DNA of 64,000 nucleotides from Roseivirga echinicomitans (GTDB taxonomy: Bacteria; Bacteroidota; Bacteroidia; Cytophagales; Cyclobacteriaceae): positions 62,001 to 126,000 of the forward strand of contig NZ_LRDB01000004.1 in assembly GCF_001592935.1 (NCBI RefSeq), in the 5' to 3' direction. The notes under the pieces were generated by a model. The model had not been told where the DNA came from, did no database searches, and saw nothing but the letters and a program-made list of their open reading frames with translations. Both the position numbers and the translations under genes were made by a program. Within the stretch, counting starts at the first letter, position 1. Every line of letters starts with the position of its first letter. Of the stretch, positions 18,723 through 27,358 are shown in pieces.

Positions 18723-19292
18723 TTATTGAATACGATAGATTACTTCAAATCCCGCAGGAAGTGTTTTTGAATTACTAATGGTATAAGTGATGTGATAGCC
18801 TCTGTTTAAACCATCGCCTGTATAGCCATTTGCAAAGTCATACACAATAACCTGCTCGGTTTGACTAAGCCGGATTTTATTGGTGTTTGGGTTCTTAGGG
18901 TAATTCCCCCCAGTTCCTGTTTGTGTTATTTGAACTTCTATTTTCATTCCATTCGGAATGGGTTGATTGGTAGAGACATAGATCCTGGCCGGTTGATAAT
19001 TTTGAGCTCGATGCGTAAAATTGATCCAAAGGTTGGACAGATCAGCACCACCACTGCTTGGTGGGGGAAGTCCTGCTTCCGTACCTGCACCAGCACCACC
19101 TCCAGCACCTGCTAAGGTTTCAGGCTCAATGTCAATGATGGCGATGGGCAACAATTCAATAGAGGCTCCAGTAGACTTTTGATCGCCACCGAGAACAATA
19201 AGATTGAGAATGTTAGTGTTTATCGTTTCTTGTGCCCAAGCCATTGATGAACTTAGGAGTAGAATGAATAGGATATGTATAGTACGTTTCAT
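18723..19292 (-). CDS. Secreted subunit-like protein A of usher-like operon
   Basis: A 189-residue exported protein; the signal peptide ends at SSMAWA-Q. The segment ELLPIAIIDIEPE near residue 50 resembles VNVPEVAIIDIFD of the duplicated 212-residue proteins at 25-27 kb, so all three probably share an N-terminal strand. It is followed by a glycine-rich linker (AGAGGGAGAGTEAG) and a beta-rich remainder ending in FEVIYRIQ. It starts 2 bases after the usher-like gene, indicating translational coupling. No named family is recognised; a structural subunit of the surface assembly is inferred. Confidence 0.6.
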   Translation of the reverse strand: MKRTIHILFILLLSSSMAWAQETINTNILNLIVLGGDQKSTGASIELLPIAIIDIEPETLAGAGGGAGAGTEAGLPPPSSGGADLSNLWINFTHRAQNYQPARIYVSTNQPIPNGMKIEVQITQTGTGGNYPKNPNTNKIRLSQTEQVIVYDFANGYTGDGLNRGYHITYTISNSKTLPAGFEVIYRIQ

Positions 19293-19294
19293 GA

Positions 19295-22078
19295 TTAGTT
19301 TCCAATTTTAAAGTTGTTACTCTTGAATTTGATGTTACGTTCCTTCGCTTTCAAAGCAAATTCTACATTTGTCAATTCATCGTTTGTCGTTTGTATGGTT
19401 AGCTCTTTAGATACCGCTTCTAGTGTACCTTCAGACGTTAGTCTTACTAATGATAGTTTGTATGTACCGGGTACAATTTTTGAAAATTTAAAGTTTCCAG
19501 CTTTATCAGATTCAATATAGTAAGTGAAGTTGTTGTTTTCTAGTTTAAGATAACCATCCAATTGATATTCTTGATTGGCATTGGTTACTACCAACTTTCC
19601 TTTCAATTGCTTGGCCTTAACAAGGGTGATGTTGATCGCAGTTGTAATTTTCTCTGCAACATTTACCTCAATTGGTTTCTGTGCCAATGCTACAACTCCT
19701 AATGGCAGTGTAGACTCATCGATCAGTAGGTAGTTAAGCCCAACAGGAAGGTTGTTCAATTCAAACTCACCTTTTGAACTCGATCTTACTGAATTTCCAG
19801 CAGCTACTACTTGAATACCCTTAAGGTTTATCGAAGGGTCATTTGACTTAATGAATCCTTTAACTCCACCTTGCTTAAGTGTCTTTTTAAGTGGCGCACC
19901 AAACCTAAAAGTGTACTTAACAAAAGCAAAAAGCTCTTTTTGTGTTTCCGAGTTAGGGTTCATGTAATAGTTTACCCTGGCTTCAATTTGGTGATGCTTT
20001 CCAATACTTGCCAATACGTTGGCATTAATAAAGTCTCTTTTTCTGTAGCTTTCTTCAGGGCTAAAACCGCTGTTGTAACTCGCTCCAAATCTTAAATCTC
20101 TGCTTGCTCTGTAGTTAAACGCTCCTCCAAAAAGGTAGTAATCAGATACACTATTGTTAATGTTATACCTGTTTGTGCGGTTATGACTTACGTTAGTACG
20201 TAGCGATAATTTAGAAGTGGCCTTATAATTTACATTTAAAAACTCACCGTAAGTATCTCTCGCTTGCATGTTGTCGCTTATTAAGTTCTGCGTTTTCGCA
20301 ATTCTACCGTTGAAATTCACGGTTAAATAGTTTCCAGTGTACTTGTATCTATAATCAATTCCTTTTTCTCTGTAATCGAAGCTTTGACGTTCGCTTTCAT
20401 CTTTTCTCATTCTTTGTACTGCACGTAAGTTCACAAAGTGTTTGCTGTTGATTCGGTAACCGGCAGAAGCATAGTAGTTCTCGAAGGTAGGACGCACACC
20501 ATAAAGGGTAGTGTCAACTCTTTCGTGCACTTTAGAATAACCCTGTCCAACACCCAAACTCCATTTTGATAAGTTGTAGCTTAATGAGTTAGCATACCTT
20601 AAGCTATTGTTCAAGGTACCGAAGTAGTTTTCGCCAGCCATGGTGGTGCTTCCATTGTAAAAAAGGTTTCCCATTTTATGAGATATGGCTACATCAGTAG
20701 CGTAATCCATAGTTTCACTGTTCATGCTTGTGGCCAATTCCATGCGTACTTGAGTTTTACTATCCTGGTAGTCCGCTTCAAATACGGCTATTGTACCATT
20801 GCCTTCGGCAGTATTGGCCACTTGCTGGTTGTAATACTGAGGCACTTCTTTAGAGCTTGAAAAAGACAATCCTAGTTTTAAGAATTCAGAAGCATTATAC
20901 ACTGCTTTACCACCGAAGATTGGCTCTTTTGTGTTGAATACTAATCTTGGCTTGGTGTAAAAGGCACTTAATACCCAGTTGTTAACTTTCTGATCTATAC
21001 GGGCTCCAAAACCAAATCTTCCTAGTAAGCCTAACTGGTTGATGTTGAAAACATGATCTCCAATAAAAACAGTTGTGTTTTTGCGGTTGCGGTATATCAG
21101 GCTGTACTGATCGTTGATTCCAAAACGGCTTAAATGATTTTGATTAGGGCCACGGACAATGAAGTTTAAGTAATGATTTTGCTTTTGATCCAGAAAACCA
21201 TTTCCTCTTAATTCTACATAGGCACTACTAAAACCTACATTCTTGTTTGAATAATTATTGTAGTAAAGACTGGCTTCCATTGGGTACCTTAAGTAGGCAT
21301 CTTGCTTCGCTATTTTAGTAGGGAATACCTTAGTAGTAGCATAGGCTGTTTTAGAAACTTCAGTGGCTTTATTCAATACTTTCAAATCAGAAAGTAAGGA
21401 CTGCACCGCATAAGTTTTGGCGTTTGTTTTTTGGTTCACCTTGATTACTATAGATGAATTAGCAGGGATTTCACGTATTAGGTCACCCTCTATATTGTTT
21501 CTAGAAGAAAGCTCTATTTTTTCATTCACATTACCCTTGTTCTTGATTTCGAAAGAAACCTCGATCAATTCGCCTGCTTGAGTGTATTGTGGAGTGGTTA
21601 AGCTTGTTACTTGTATGTCGTGATTTACACCTACTTTAAAGTCAATTTCTGTTCTTTCCGAATCCGATAAATCTTCGTTAAATAACTCTAAGTATGCTTT
21701 TTTCAATCCAGGTACTTCGTTTGTTGGAATAGAAAAGCTGTATAGTATGAAGCTCTTTTCCTGACTTTTAAGTTGTACTACTGAAGGTTGTGTTATTACA
21801 TTCCAGTTGGCAGGTAATTCTAATTTTGAACTTAGGCTTGAAGTGGCACTGGTTAGGTTGGTGATTTCGAAAGCCAAAGTATGACGAGTTCCTGCCTTAT
21901 AAGCTTCTGTTTTGTGCATTGCCTTGGCTTGAAATTTAGACTGGGCCATGCCTTGTAAAGAGCTTATCAATAAAGCCATTATAAAGAGCACTCTTGTCAC
22001 GCGTTCTGAGGCTTCACCCAAAGTGTTTTTTAGATCATTTGAAGAATACATATTGAATGGGTTATGAGTGTTGAACAT
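19295..22078 (-). CDS. Usher-like outer-membrane beta-barrel protein
   Basis: A 927-residue protein. A signal peptide ends at LQGMAQ (residue ~46); an in-frame ATG at 22051 gives a shorter, equally good leader. Residues ~50-250 look like two Ig-like (NEW3/COG1470-type) domains. Residues ~260-745 are dense alternating beta strands rich in Tyr, Asn and Arg, as in a large outer-membrane barrel. Residues ~755-900 hold two carboxypeptidase-regulatory/SdrD-B-like domains (SKGEFELNNLPVGLNYLL; DKAGNFKFSKIVPGTYKLSL). Barrel plus flanking Ig-like domains next to a chaperone-like and subunit-like genes recalls chaperone-usher systems, but the canonical usher N-domain is not seen. Confidence 0.65.
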   Translation of the reverse strand: MFNTHNPFNMYSSNDLKNTLGEASERVTRVLFIMALLISSLQGMAQSKFQAKAMHKTEAYKAGTRHTLAFEITNLTSATSSLSSKLELPANWNVITQPSVVQLKSQEKSFILYSFSIPTNEVPGLKKAYLELFNEDLSDSERTEIDFKVGVNHDIQVTSLTTPQYTQAGELIEVSFEIKNKGNVNEKIELSSRNNIEGDLIREIPANSSIVIKVNQKTNAKTYAVQSLLSDLKVLNKATEVSKTAYATTKVFPTKIAKQDAYLRYPMEASLYYNNYSNKNVGFSSAYVELRGNGFLDQKQNHYLNFIVRGPNQNHLSRFGINDQYSLIYRNRKNTTVFIGDHVFNINQLGLLGRFGFGARIDQKVNNWVLSAFYTKPRLVFNTKEPIFGGKAVYNASEFLKLGLSFSSSKEVPQYYNQQVANTAEGNGTIAVFEADYQDSKTQVRMELATSMNSETMDYATDVAISHKMGNLFYNGSTTMAGENYFGTLNNSLRYANSLSYNLSKWSLGVGQGYSKVHERVDTTLYGVRPTFENYYASAGYRINSKHFVNLRAVQRMRKDESERQSFDYREKGIDYRYKYTGNYLTVNFNGRIAKTQNLISDNMQARDTYGEFLNVNYKATSKLSLRTNVSHNRTNRYNINNSVSDYYLFGGAFNYRASRDLRFGASYNSGFSPEESYRKRDFINANVLASIGKHHQIEARVNYYMNPNSETQKELFAFVKYTFRFGAPLKKTLKQGGVKGFIKSNDPSINLKGIQVVAAGNSVRSSSKGEFELNNLPVGLNYLLIDESTLPLGVVALAQKPIEVNVAEKITTAINITLVKAKQLKGKLVVTNANQEYQLDGYLKLENNNFTYYIESDKAGNFKFSKIVPGTYKLSLVRLTSEGTLEAVSKELTIQTTNDELTNVEFALKAKERNIKFKSNNFKIGN

Positions 22079-22120
22079 GACTGTAGTGTCTTTAAATTGG
22101 AGTTGATTTTTGGACTGGTC

Positions 22121-22909
22121 TTATTTTAAGTTTAAGGCCAAGTTGGTTCCTGTATAGTCTTCGCGGGCTTCAGCCAGCAGTAGACATTTGTAATCGCCAG
22201 GAGGTAGAGAGGAAATATCCACTACATATGTTTTGCAAACACCTGGGAAAACCATGTTTCGATCCGTTTCAAAAACTGACACTTTGTTTCCTGCAGCATC
22301 ATAAACTTCTAGTGTTAAAAGCACACCTTCTATAAAGGCACCATCGTTTTTAACATTGATTTCTAATTTTTTAGGAGTGTCTTCAGTTTGGTTGAAGTTC
22401 ACTTTTGAAAAGTCAATGTTTACATCATCAAAACCATTTACGTGAGTCAATAGGCCAATTGCATACCTTACTTTGGTGTCGAGGCCGATGTTGTTAGTTA
22501 ATCTTTCTTTCTTCACTGGGTTTTCTACATAGACCATCAATACGCTCCAGTATGAACCTTTTAGTGTTTGGTTGGCTGGGATTCTGATGGTATAGCGATA
22601 GGTGTATTTTTCGTTTGGCGCTAACACCTTTTCCATTACCTCGCTTTCAAACCAATCGCTTGAAGACTGTGCGTGAGGAGCTTTTTCAGTAAACTTTCTA
22701 TTGGCATCACAAGAAAAGAGCGCTTCGTTAATAGAGAATGTAACTCTTTGATCGATGGCTGATGAATTGAAAAGGATCACTTCGCCAGAAATGATGTCGC
22801 CAGAGTTACCAGTGTAGAAATGGGTCAAACCATTAATTACTGTTACACTGGCTGTTGCTAGCTGACTGCTGAATAAAAGTATTGCGAATATTGTAAGTAG
22901 CTTTTTCAT
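22121..22909 (-). CDS. Periplasmic Ig-fold chaperone-like protein
   Basis: A 262-residue exported protein (signal peptide to about ATA at residue 20). It reads as two Ig-like domains. The first (~25-150) has a strand pattern seen in pilus chaperones and DUF916-type proteins: an opening ISGEVILFNSS strand, then VLAPNEKYTYRYTIRIPANQ and GSYWSVLMVYVE. The second (~160-262) has KKLEINVKNDGAFIEGVLLT and ends with VVDISSLPPGDYKCLLLAEA. It opens the operon that encodes the usher-like barrel 42 bases later. The chaperone role for the exported subunits is inferred from architecture and context; key cleft residues of FimC/PapD cannot be placed. Confidence 0.6.
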   Translation of the reverse strand: MKKLLTIFAILLFSSQLATASVTVINGLTHFYTGNSGDIISGEVILFNSSAIDQRVTFSINEALFSCDANRKFTEKAPHAQSSSDWFESEVMEKVLAPNEKYTYRYTIRIPANQTLKGSYWSVLMVYVENPVKKERLTNNIGLDTKVRYAIGLLTHVNGFDDVNIDFSKVNFNQTEDTPKKLEINVKNDGAFIEGVLLTLEVYDAAGNKVSVFETDRNMVFPGVCKTYVVDISSLPPGDYKCLLLAEAREDYTGTNLALNLK

Positions 22910-22941
22910 GTTTTTCTAGTTCTGTGTTATTGTTTATGAAC

Positions 22942-23005
22942 CAAAATTGCAGCTTCTGAGCTGTAAAAAACGCCAAGTGTCGGTCAATGGGAGATTGGTG
23001 TCGGT
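22942..23005 (-). promoter_or_regulatory. Promoter P1 with LytTR-type direct repeats (chaperone/usher operon)
   Basis: In plus-strand reading: -7 box CAAAATTG (22942-22949), proximal half-site GTGTCGGT (22977-22984) and an identical distal half-site (22998-23005), a perfect 8-bp direct repeat with 21-bp period. The gap from -7 box end to proximal start is 28, the same as at four other promoters in this block. The start codon is at 22909. Confidence 0.75.
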
Positions 23006-23181
23006 AAAATGCGAGAATGCATCTTTTAAGCTTTGCTCGAGGTTTTGGGGACTCTCGAAGGGGGTGTTTTATGTTGGTCTTTAAACCATTTTGCCTTTCA
23101 TGTTATTGAAAGGTGCGCTGAATGGGGAAGGGGCTTTACACACCACCGATGCATTGATGGTGGATGTTATACGGTGTACGT

Positions 23182-23583
23182 TTATGCCGCCTTCGCTTTA
23201 TTGAATAGCACATCCAGTTTTCCCATGGTCAAGGGCTTACTGATATAACCTGTTACATCGGTATGGGCCTTAGATTTATTGATGTCTGTATCATCTACCG
23301 AGGAAGAGAGCATGTAGATCTCAAACTTATCTTTCACTTCCTGGCTAAATGTGGCGAAGGCGTCTAGAAATTCCCACCCGCTCATTTCGGGCATATTAAT
23401 ATCCAATAGAAGTGTGGTTTTAGCGGGAAGTTCAGCTTGATTCGATATGAAGTCTAAAGCGTCTTGCGCAAAGTTGAATTCACTTACTACTGCTCCGTCA
23501 ATTACTTTCGAAATAATGATTTTTGAAAGTAAGTTGTTTACTGGGTCGTCATCTATGGTGATAAAAGTGTTCTTGATTTCCAT
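23182..23583 (-). CDS. CheY-like single-domain response regulator
   Basis: A 133-residue receiver: TIDDDPVNN acidic pocket, phospho-acceptor D61 in LLLDINMP, YMLSSSVDD switch region, and Lys in YISKPL. It is 21 bases after the PAS kinase gene at 23605-25245, which probably phosphorylates it. It is a close paralog of the regulator at 35356-35757 (shared ITxDDDPxN start, LLLDINMP and L-x-SSS segments). The two regulators thus flank the block. No output domain. Confidence 0.92.
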   Translation of the reverse strand: MEIKNTFITIDDDPVNNLLSKIIISKVIDGAVVSEFNFAQDALDFISNQAELPAKTTLLLDINMPEMSGWEFLDAFATFSQEVKDKFEIYMLSSSVDDTDINKSKAHTDVTGYISKPLTMGKLDVLFNKAKAA

Positions 23584-23604
23584 AATGTTTGATTTTAATA
23601 GTGA

Positions 23605-25245
23605 TTATTGAGGTAGGCTGATGGTAAAAGTGGTTCCCATATTGGGTGCACTATCAATCTCTATCGAGCCTCCCATGGCTTCTATTTGAGCGTTAATCAT
23701 ATATAGGCCAATGCCTCTGCCTTCCACGTCTTGATGGAATCTTTTGTATAAACTGAAGATGTGCTCTCCATGCTTTTCCATATCTATCCCTCGTCCGTTG
23801 TCCTTAAATTCTAGTACTATGTTCCCCTTTTTTATGGAAGACCTTATTGATAATTTTAAAGCTTCACCTGGTTTTTTGTACTTAATACTATTGGTCAATA
23901 GGTTGGTGAATATGCTCACCATGTATGGCTTTATGGTAGTGATTTTATCTACCTCAGCGAAGTCTCCATCTATAAATTCAGTCTGCTTGGCTTCAACATT
24001 AGAAAGGTTTGCTTTGGTGTCTTCTAGTAAACTGGTGAATGACATTTCTACCTTTCCTTCATCTTGATCAGTTTTGATTTTCAGAATTGAATTAAGGTCC
24101 AATACCACACTGTCTAAATTATCGGCAGATTTCTTTAAGCCCTTTAGGTATTGATCATAACCCTCCATTGTGGGATCTAATTCTGGAATTAGGGTCGAAA
24201 GCCCAATAATGTTGGTTAAAGGAGCTCTTAAGTTATGTGACACAATAAATGCGAACTGCTCCAATGCTTTATTTCGTTGAATAAGGCTATTGGTCATGGC
24301 TTCTTTTTCAAGCATCCATTTTCTCTGTTCGGTAATGTCGTCTGCGGCTATCGTAATCCCGGTAACTACTTGGTCACTATTGATGATTGGAAACATTCTG
24401 AGTTTTAACCATCTGTCAGTACCATCCTTAAGCGGGAAATGTGTTTCGTAGCTCAAAGGTTTTTGTGTGGCCATTATTTCTTCGATAGCCTCCTTTACTA
24501 TCGAGACTCTAGTGGCTGGGATAAGGTCAAAATAGCTGGCCCCGACTTTAATCGAGTTGTCTGAAGCCGAAACTATAAATTCATTGGCTTGATCGTTGAA
24601 GCTTACAATGTTAAACTCCTTGTTGATTAGCACATAACCAGTGTCTGTGTTTTCTAGAATGTTTCTAAAATTGGCTTGCGCCTGTTGAAGTTTTTTGAAG
24701 CTTTCTTTCTTTTCGCTTAAGTCTTGTGTGATGCCTATCATTCCAATAGGAGTGCCTTCCTGACCATATATGAATTCGCCATGCTGGTTTACGTACTTTA
24801 CTTCTCCAGACTTGCAAACTACTCGGTGACCAACATTAAAACATTGTTTAGTCTCCAAGCCCTCAGCTATTGCTAGAGTCATCTGATCCAAATCTTCTGG
24901 ATGAACATGGGCATAGAAAAAATCAATATTAGGTTTAACCTCGCCTGGCTCATAACCGTAGATTCTAAATACTTGATCGGACCATTCAACTGAATCGCTG
25001 ATGAATTCTCCATTCAATGCGTACTTTACTTCCCAACAACCAGTTTTGGCCATGTTTTGTAAGGCAGACATTCTTTGAATGACTTTACTGGCCAGTTGTT
25101 GATCCATGGCTGATAGGTCTTCAGTATTCTTATTTCGTGCCAAAGAATTCATTGGGTGCTCAGTAGCTCCTTGCAATGACAACTGGCAATTCAGTAAATT
25201 CTGATTGCCCGCTTTATCGTTTGTTTCTACTGTGAGTGTTTCCAT
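23605..25245 (-). CDS. Soluble PAS-sensor histidine kinase
   Basis: A 546-residue cytoplasmic kinase without membrane segments. Two PAS/PAC modules: about 60-180 (YGYEPGEVKPNIDFFYAHVH, IGITQDLSEKK) and 185-310 (NTDTGYVLINKEFNIVSF, ITIAADDITEQRK). The HisKA domain has H337 in FIVSHNLRAPL; the ATPase shows LLTNSIKYKKPG, FKDNGRGID and GRGIGLYMI. It forms a pair with the regulator downstream. It has its own promoter with the shared repeat architecture (25284-25347), so it belongs to the same regulon as the surface genes. The PAS ligand is unknown. Confidence 0.92.
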   Translation of the reverse strand: METLTVETNDKAGNQNLLNCQLSLQGATEHPMNSLARNKNTEDLSAMDQQLASKVIQRMSALQNMAKTGCWEVKYALNGEFISDSVEWSDQVFRIYGYEPGEVKPNIDFFYAHVHPEDLDQMTLAIAEGLETKQCFNVGHRVVCKSGEVKYVNQHGEFIYGQEGTPIGMIGITQDLSEKKESFKKLQQAQANFRNILENTDTGYVLINKEFNIVSFNDQANEFIVSASDNSIKVGASYFDLIPATRVSIVKEAIEEIMATQKPLSYETHFPLKDGTDRWLKLRMFPIINSDQVVTGITIAADDITEQRKWMLEKEAMTNSLIQRNKALEQFAFIVSHNLRAPLTNIIGLSTLIPELDPTMEGYDQYLKGLKKSADNLDSVVLDLNSILKIKTDQDEGKVEMSFTSLLEDTKANLSNVEAKQTEFIDGDFAEVDKITTIKPYMVSIFTNLLTNSIKYKKPGEALKLSIRSSIKKGNIVLEFKDNGRGIDMEKHGEHIFSLYKRFHQDVEGRGIGLYMINAQIEAMGGSIEIDSAPNMGTTFTISLPQ

Positions 25246-25283
25246 GTTTTATTCTTTTGAAGTTAGAATGATTAACTAATGAT

Positions 25284-25347
25284 CAAATGTGGGACAGTGG
25301 GCAGACTATTATTGAGCATTGACGATCAATGGCAGTTTTGTGTAGAT
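25284..25347 (-). promoter_or_regulatory. Promoter P5 with LytTR-type repeats (PAS kinase/regulator pair)
   Basis: Plus-strand reading: -7 box CAAATGTG (25284-25291), proximal half-site TTGACGAT (25319-25326, followed by CAATG), distal half-site GTGTAGAT (25340-25347). Spacings of 28 and 21 match the other four promoters exactly. The half-sites match the GTGTCGGT consensus at 5/8 and 6/8 positions. Confidence 0.6.
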
Positions 25348-25424
25348 GAATTGTGTTAAACATCCTTTGAACACTTTTGGCATGTAAAAGCCTTTTTTGA
25401 AGCGTATATGGTTATTAATCAGAC

Positions 25425-25457
25425 AAAAAGCCTCACAACAGTTAAGTCATGAGGCCT
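25425..25457 (-). terminator. Terminator of downstream 212-residue gene copy
   Basis: On the minus strand GGCCTCATGAC ... GTTGTGAGGC forms a stem (two G-U pairs) around TTAACT, followed by TTTTT. The same hairpin follows the paralogous gene at 26407-26442. Confidence 0.85.
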
Positions 25458-25480
25458 TGAGTAGAGCGTATTTTTAGTTC

Positions 25481-26119
25481 TTACAAATCAGAAAGTGTGT
25501 ATCTGATAGTCGCTTGGTAAAGACCAGCTTTGTAACCAGAGAAGTTTCCGTTTTGCTCTAAAGTGTAAGTTAGTTTCACACCATAGTTTTGGTCACCAGT
25601 GTAAACACTTTCAATGCTGCTTACCAATAAAGCGTCAGTTCCAATTGGAGTAGAAGTGCCCAAAGCAACACCGGCAGTTACAACAGATCCTGCTGAATTG
25701 GCGTCACCACCATTTGCAATGATTACTGGAGTCTGTGGAGTAATTCTAAGATCAAGGCTACCAGGGAAAGTGCTTCCGTTTTCGAATTGGACATCAATTT
25801 GTCTCGTAACATCAAAACCAGAAGCAGCCTGTCCAACTACACTAGTGTAATTCAAGAACATGTTTCCATAACTCATGTCTTGAAAAGCATAAAGACCAGC
25901 TTCAGCATTTGTACCTACAAGGGTTACGTTTGACATGTCCATCATAATTGGTCCAGCTTCAGTGCCAGTGTTGGCATCAAAAATATCGATGATCGCCACT
26001 TCGGGAACGTTAACCTCCAATTGGTGTGAAGCAATCTTGGTGTCATTGTTGTCCTGAGCCATTAGACCTTGAGAGAACAGTGTTAGGGCAAGTGCAATTA
26101 CTAAATTTGATTTTTTCAT
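25481..26119 (-). CDS. Secreted 212-residue subunit-like protein, copy 2
   Basis: An exported protein (signal peptide MKKSNLVIALALTLFSQGLMA). The mature N-terminus has an alternating-hydrophobic strand, HQLEVNVPEVAIIDIFD, also seen in the 189-residue protein at 18723-19292. The rest is beta-rich, low in cysteine, and ends with GLYQATIRYTLSDL, a pilin-like last strand. About 90% identical to the product of 26462-27100. It is a stand-alone gene with its own promoter and terminator, which would allow high expression as a major subunit. No named family is recognised. Alternatives are a secreted matrix or S-layer-like protein. Confidence 0.65.
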   Translation of the reverse strand: MKKSNLVIALALTLFSQGLMAQDNNDTKIASHQLEVNVPEVAIIDIFDANTGTEAGPIMMDMSNVTLVGTNAEAGLYAFQDMSYGNMFLNYTSVVGQAASGFDVTRQIDVQFENGSTFPGSLDLRITPQTPVIIANGGDANSAGSVVTAGVALGTSTPIGTDALLVSSIESVYTGDQNYGVKLTYTLEQNGNFSGYKAGLYQATIRYTLSDL

Positions 26120-26165
26120 AATGTGTGTTTTTTATAAATGAATGTTTGTTTGATTAATTATGATT

Positions 26166-26229
26166 CAAACTTAGGGCAATGTGGCCAGTGGATTCTTTGT
26201 TTTAAGGCCAATGACAGGGGAGTGTCGGT
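26166..26229 (-). promoter_or_regulatory. Promoter P2 with LytTR-type repeats (212-residue gene, copy 2)
   Basis: Plus-strand reading: -7 box CAAACTTA (26166-26173, reverse complement TAAGTTTG, a perfect TAnnTTTG), proximal half-site TTTAAGGC (26201-26208) followed by CAATG, distal half-site GTGTCGGT (26222-26229). Gaps of 28 and 21. This lies in the 342-bp spacer 26120-26461, which otherwise holds only the upstream copy's terminator. Confidence 0.75.
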
Positions 26230-26406
26230 GAAATGTAGGTATGAGGCTTTGGAATATTATTGGCTTTTAAGCAAAGTGCTTTGGCTGAGAATAAGTGTCC
26301 TGATTGTCGTAGGCCAAAACACTTGAATCCCGAAGGGTTAAGACTCCTGAGGCTATGGTTTGGGTTACAGGATTCTCTTAGAAGTAGATAAGAGACTGTT
26401 GCGCAG

Positions 26407-26442
26407 AAAAAAGGCCTCACAACAGTTAAGTCATGAGGCCTT
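26407..26442 (-). terminator. Terminator of upstream 212-residue gene copy
   Basis: Same hairpin as at 25425-25457, with a longer T-run (six) on the minus strand. It isolates the two tandem genes transcriptionally. Confidence 0.87.
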
Positions 26443-26461
26443 GAAGAGGATGTTAGTCTTT

Positions 26462-27100
26462 TTATAGATCGGAAAGTGTGTATTTGATAGTCGCAAAATA
26501 AAGGCCCGCTTTGTAAGCTGAGAAGTTTCCGTTTTGCTCTAAAGTATAAGTTAATTTAACACCATAGTTTTGGTCTCCGGTGTAAACACTTTCAATGCTG
26601 CTTACTAGCAAAGCGTCAGTTCCAATTGGAGTAGAGGCACCTAGCGCTACACCACCCGCTACTACAGAACCAGCAGAATTAGCATCACCACCGTTGGCAA
26701 TGATCACTGGAGTTTCAGGAGTAATTCTGAGGTCCATGCTGGCAGGGAATGTACTTCCGTTTTCGAATTGAACATCGATTTGTCTTGTAACATCGAAGCC
26801 TGAGGCAGCTTGTCCAACTACGCTTGTGTAATTCAAAAATATGTTTCTATAACTCAACTCTTGAAAAGCGTAAAGACCGGCTTCGGCATTTGTTCCAACA
26901 AGCGATACGTTGGTCATGTCTATCAAAAGGGGCCCCACTTCTGCTCCGGTGTTGGCATCAAAAATATCGAGGATTGCCACTTCGGGAACGTTAACCTCCA
27001 ATTGGTGTGAAGCAATGTTTGTGTCATTGTTGTCCTGAGCCATCAGGCCTTGAGAGAATAATGTTAGTGCAAATGCAATTACTAAGTTTGACTTTTTCAT
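26462..27100 (-). CDS. Secreted 212-residue subunit-like protein, copy 1
   Basis: Paralog of 25481-26119, offset by exactly 981 bases with no indels in the coding region. Signal peptide MKKSNLVIAFALTLFSQGLMA, then the shared strand VNVPEVAILDIFD and the C-terminal FATIKYTLSDL. Most amino-acid changes are conservative (Ile/Leu, Gly/Ala). Together with the copy it is the best candidate for a major surface subunit that is handled by the chaperone-like and usher-like proteins. The upstream gene is the LytTR regulator, separated by a terminator. Confidence 0.65.
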   Translation of the reverse strand: MKKSNLVIAFALTLFSQGLMAQDNNDTNIASHQLEVNVPEVAILDIFDANTGAEVGPLLIDMTNVSLVGTNAEAGLYAFQELSYRNIFLNYTSVVGQAASGFDVTRQIDVQFENGSTFPASMDLRITPETPVIIANGGDANSAGSVVAGGVALGASTPIGTDALLVSSIESVYTGDQNYGVKLTYTLEQNGNFSAYKAGLYFATIKYTLSDL

Positions 27101-27146
27101 AATGTTTGTTTTTTATAAATGAATATTTGTTTGATTAATTATGATT

Positions 27147-27210
27147 CAAACTTAGGGCAATGAGGCGGGTGAATTCTTTGTTTTAAGGCCAATGGCAGGG
27201 GAGTGTCGGT
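27147..27210 (-). promoter_or_regulatory. Promoter P3 with LytTR-type repeats (212-residue gene, copy 1)
   Basis: Plus-strand reading: -7 box CAAACTTA (27147-27154), proximal half-site TTTAAGGC (27182-27189), distal half-site GTGTCGGT (27203-27210). Geometry and sequence are those of P2, as expected from the 981-bp duplication. Confidence 0.75.
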
Positions 27211-27292
27211 GAAATGCAGGACAAAGGCTTTGGAGTATTATTGGCTTTTAGTTTCCATAAGCCTAGAAGTATTGGGTAGGCTAGGGGGAATT

Positions 27293-27329
27293 AAAAAAGC
27301 TTCTGAACAAATGAATTGGACAGAAGCTT
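27293..27329 (-). terminator. Terminator of the signalling operon
   Basis: On the minus strand AAGCTTCTG ... CAGAAGCTT forms a 9-bp stem, followed by TTTTTTAA. It lies 30 bases past the stop of the LytTR gene and ends the eight-gene cluster before promoter P3. Confidence 0.85.
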
Positions 27330-27358
27330 GATGAATATTTTATTAGTTAATAAGCGCT

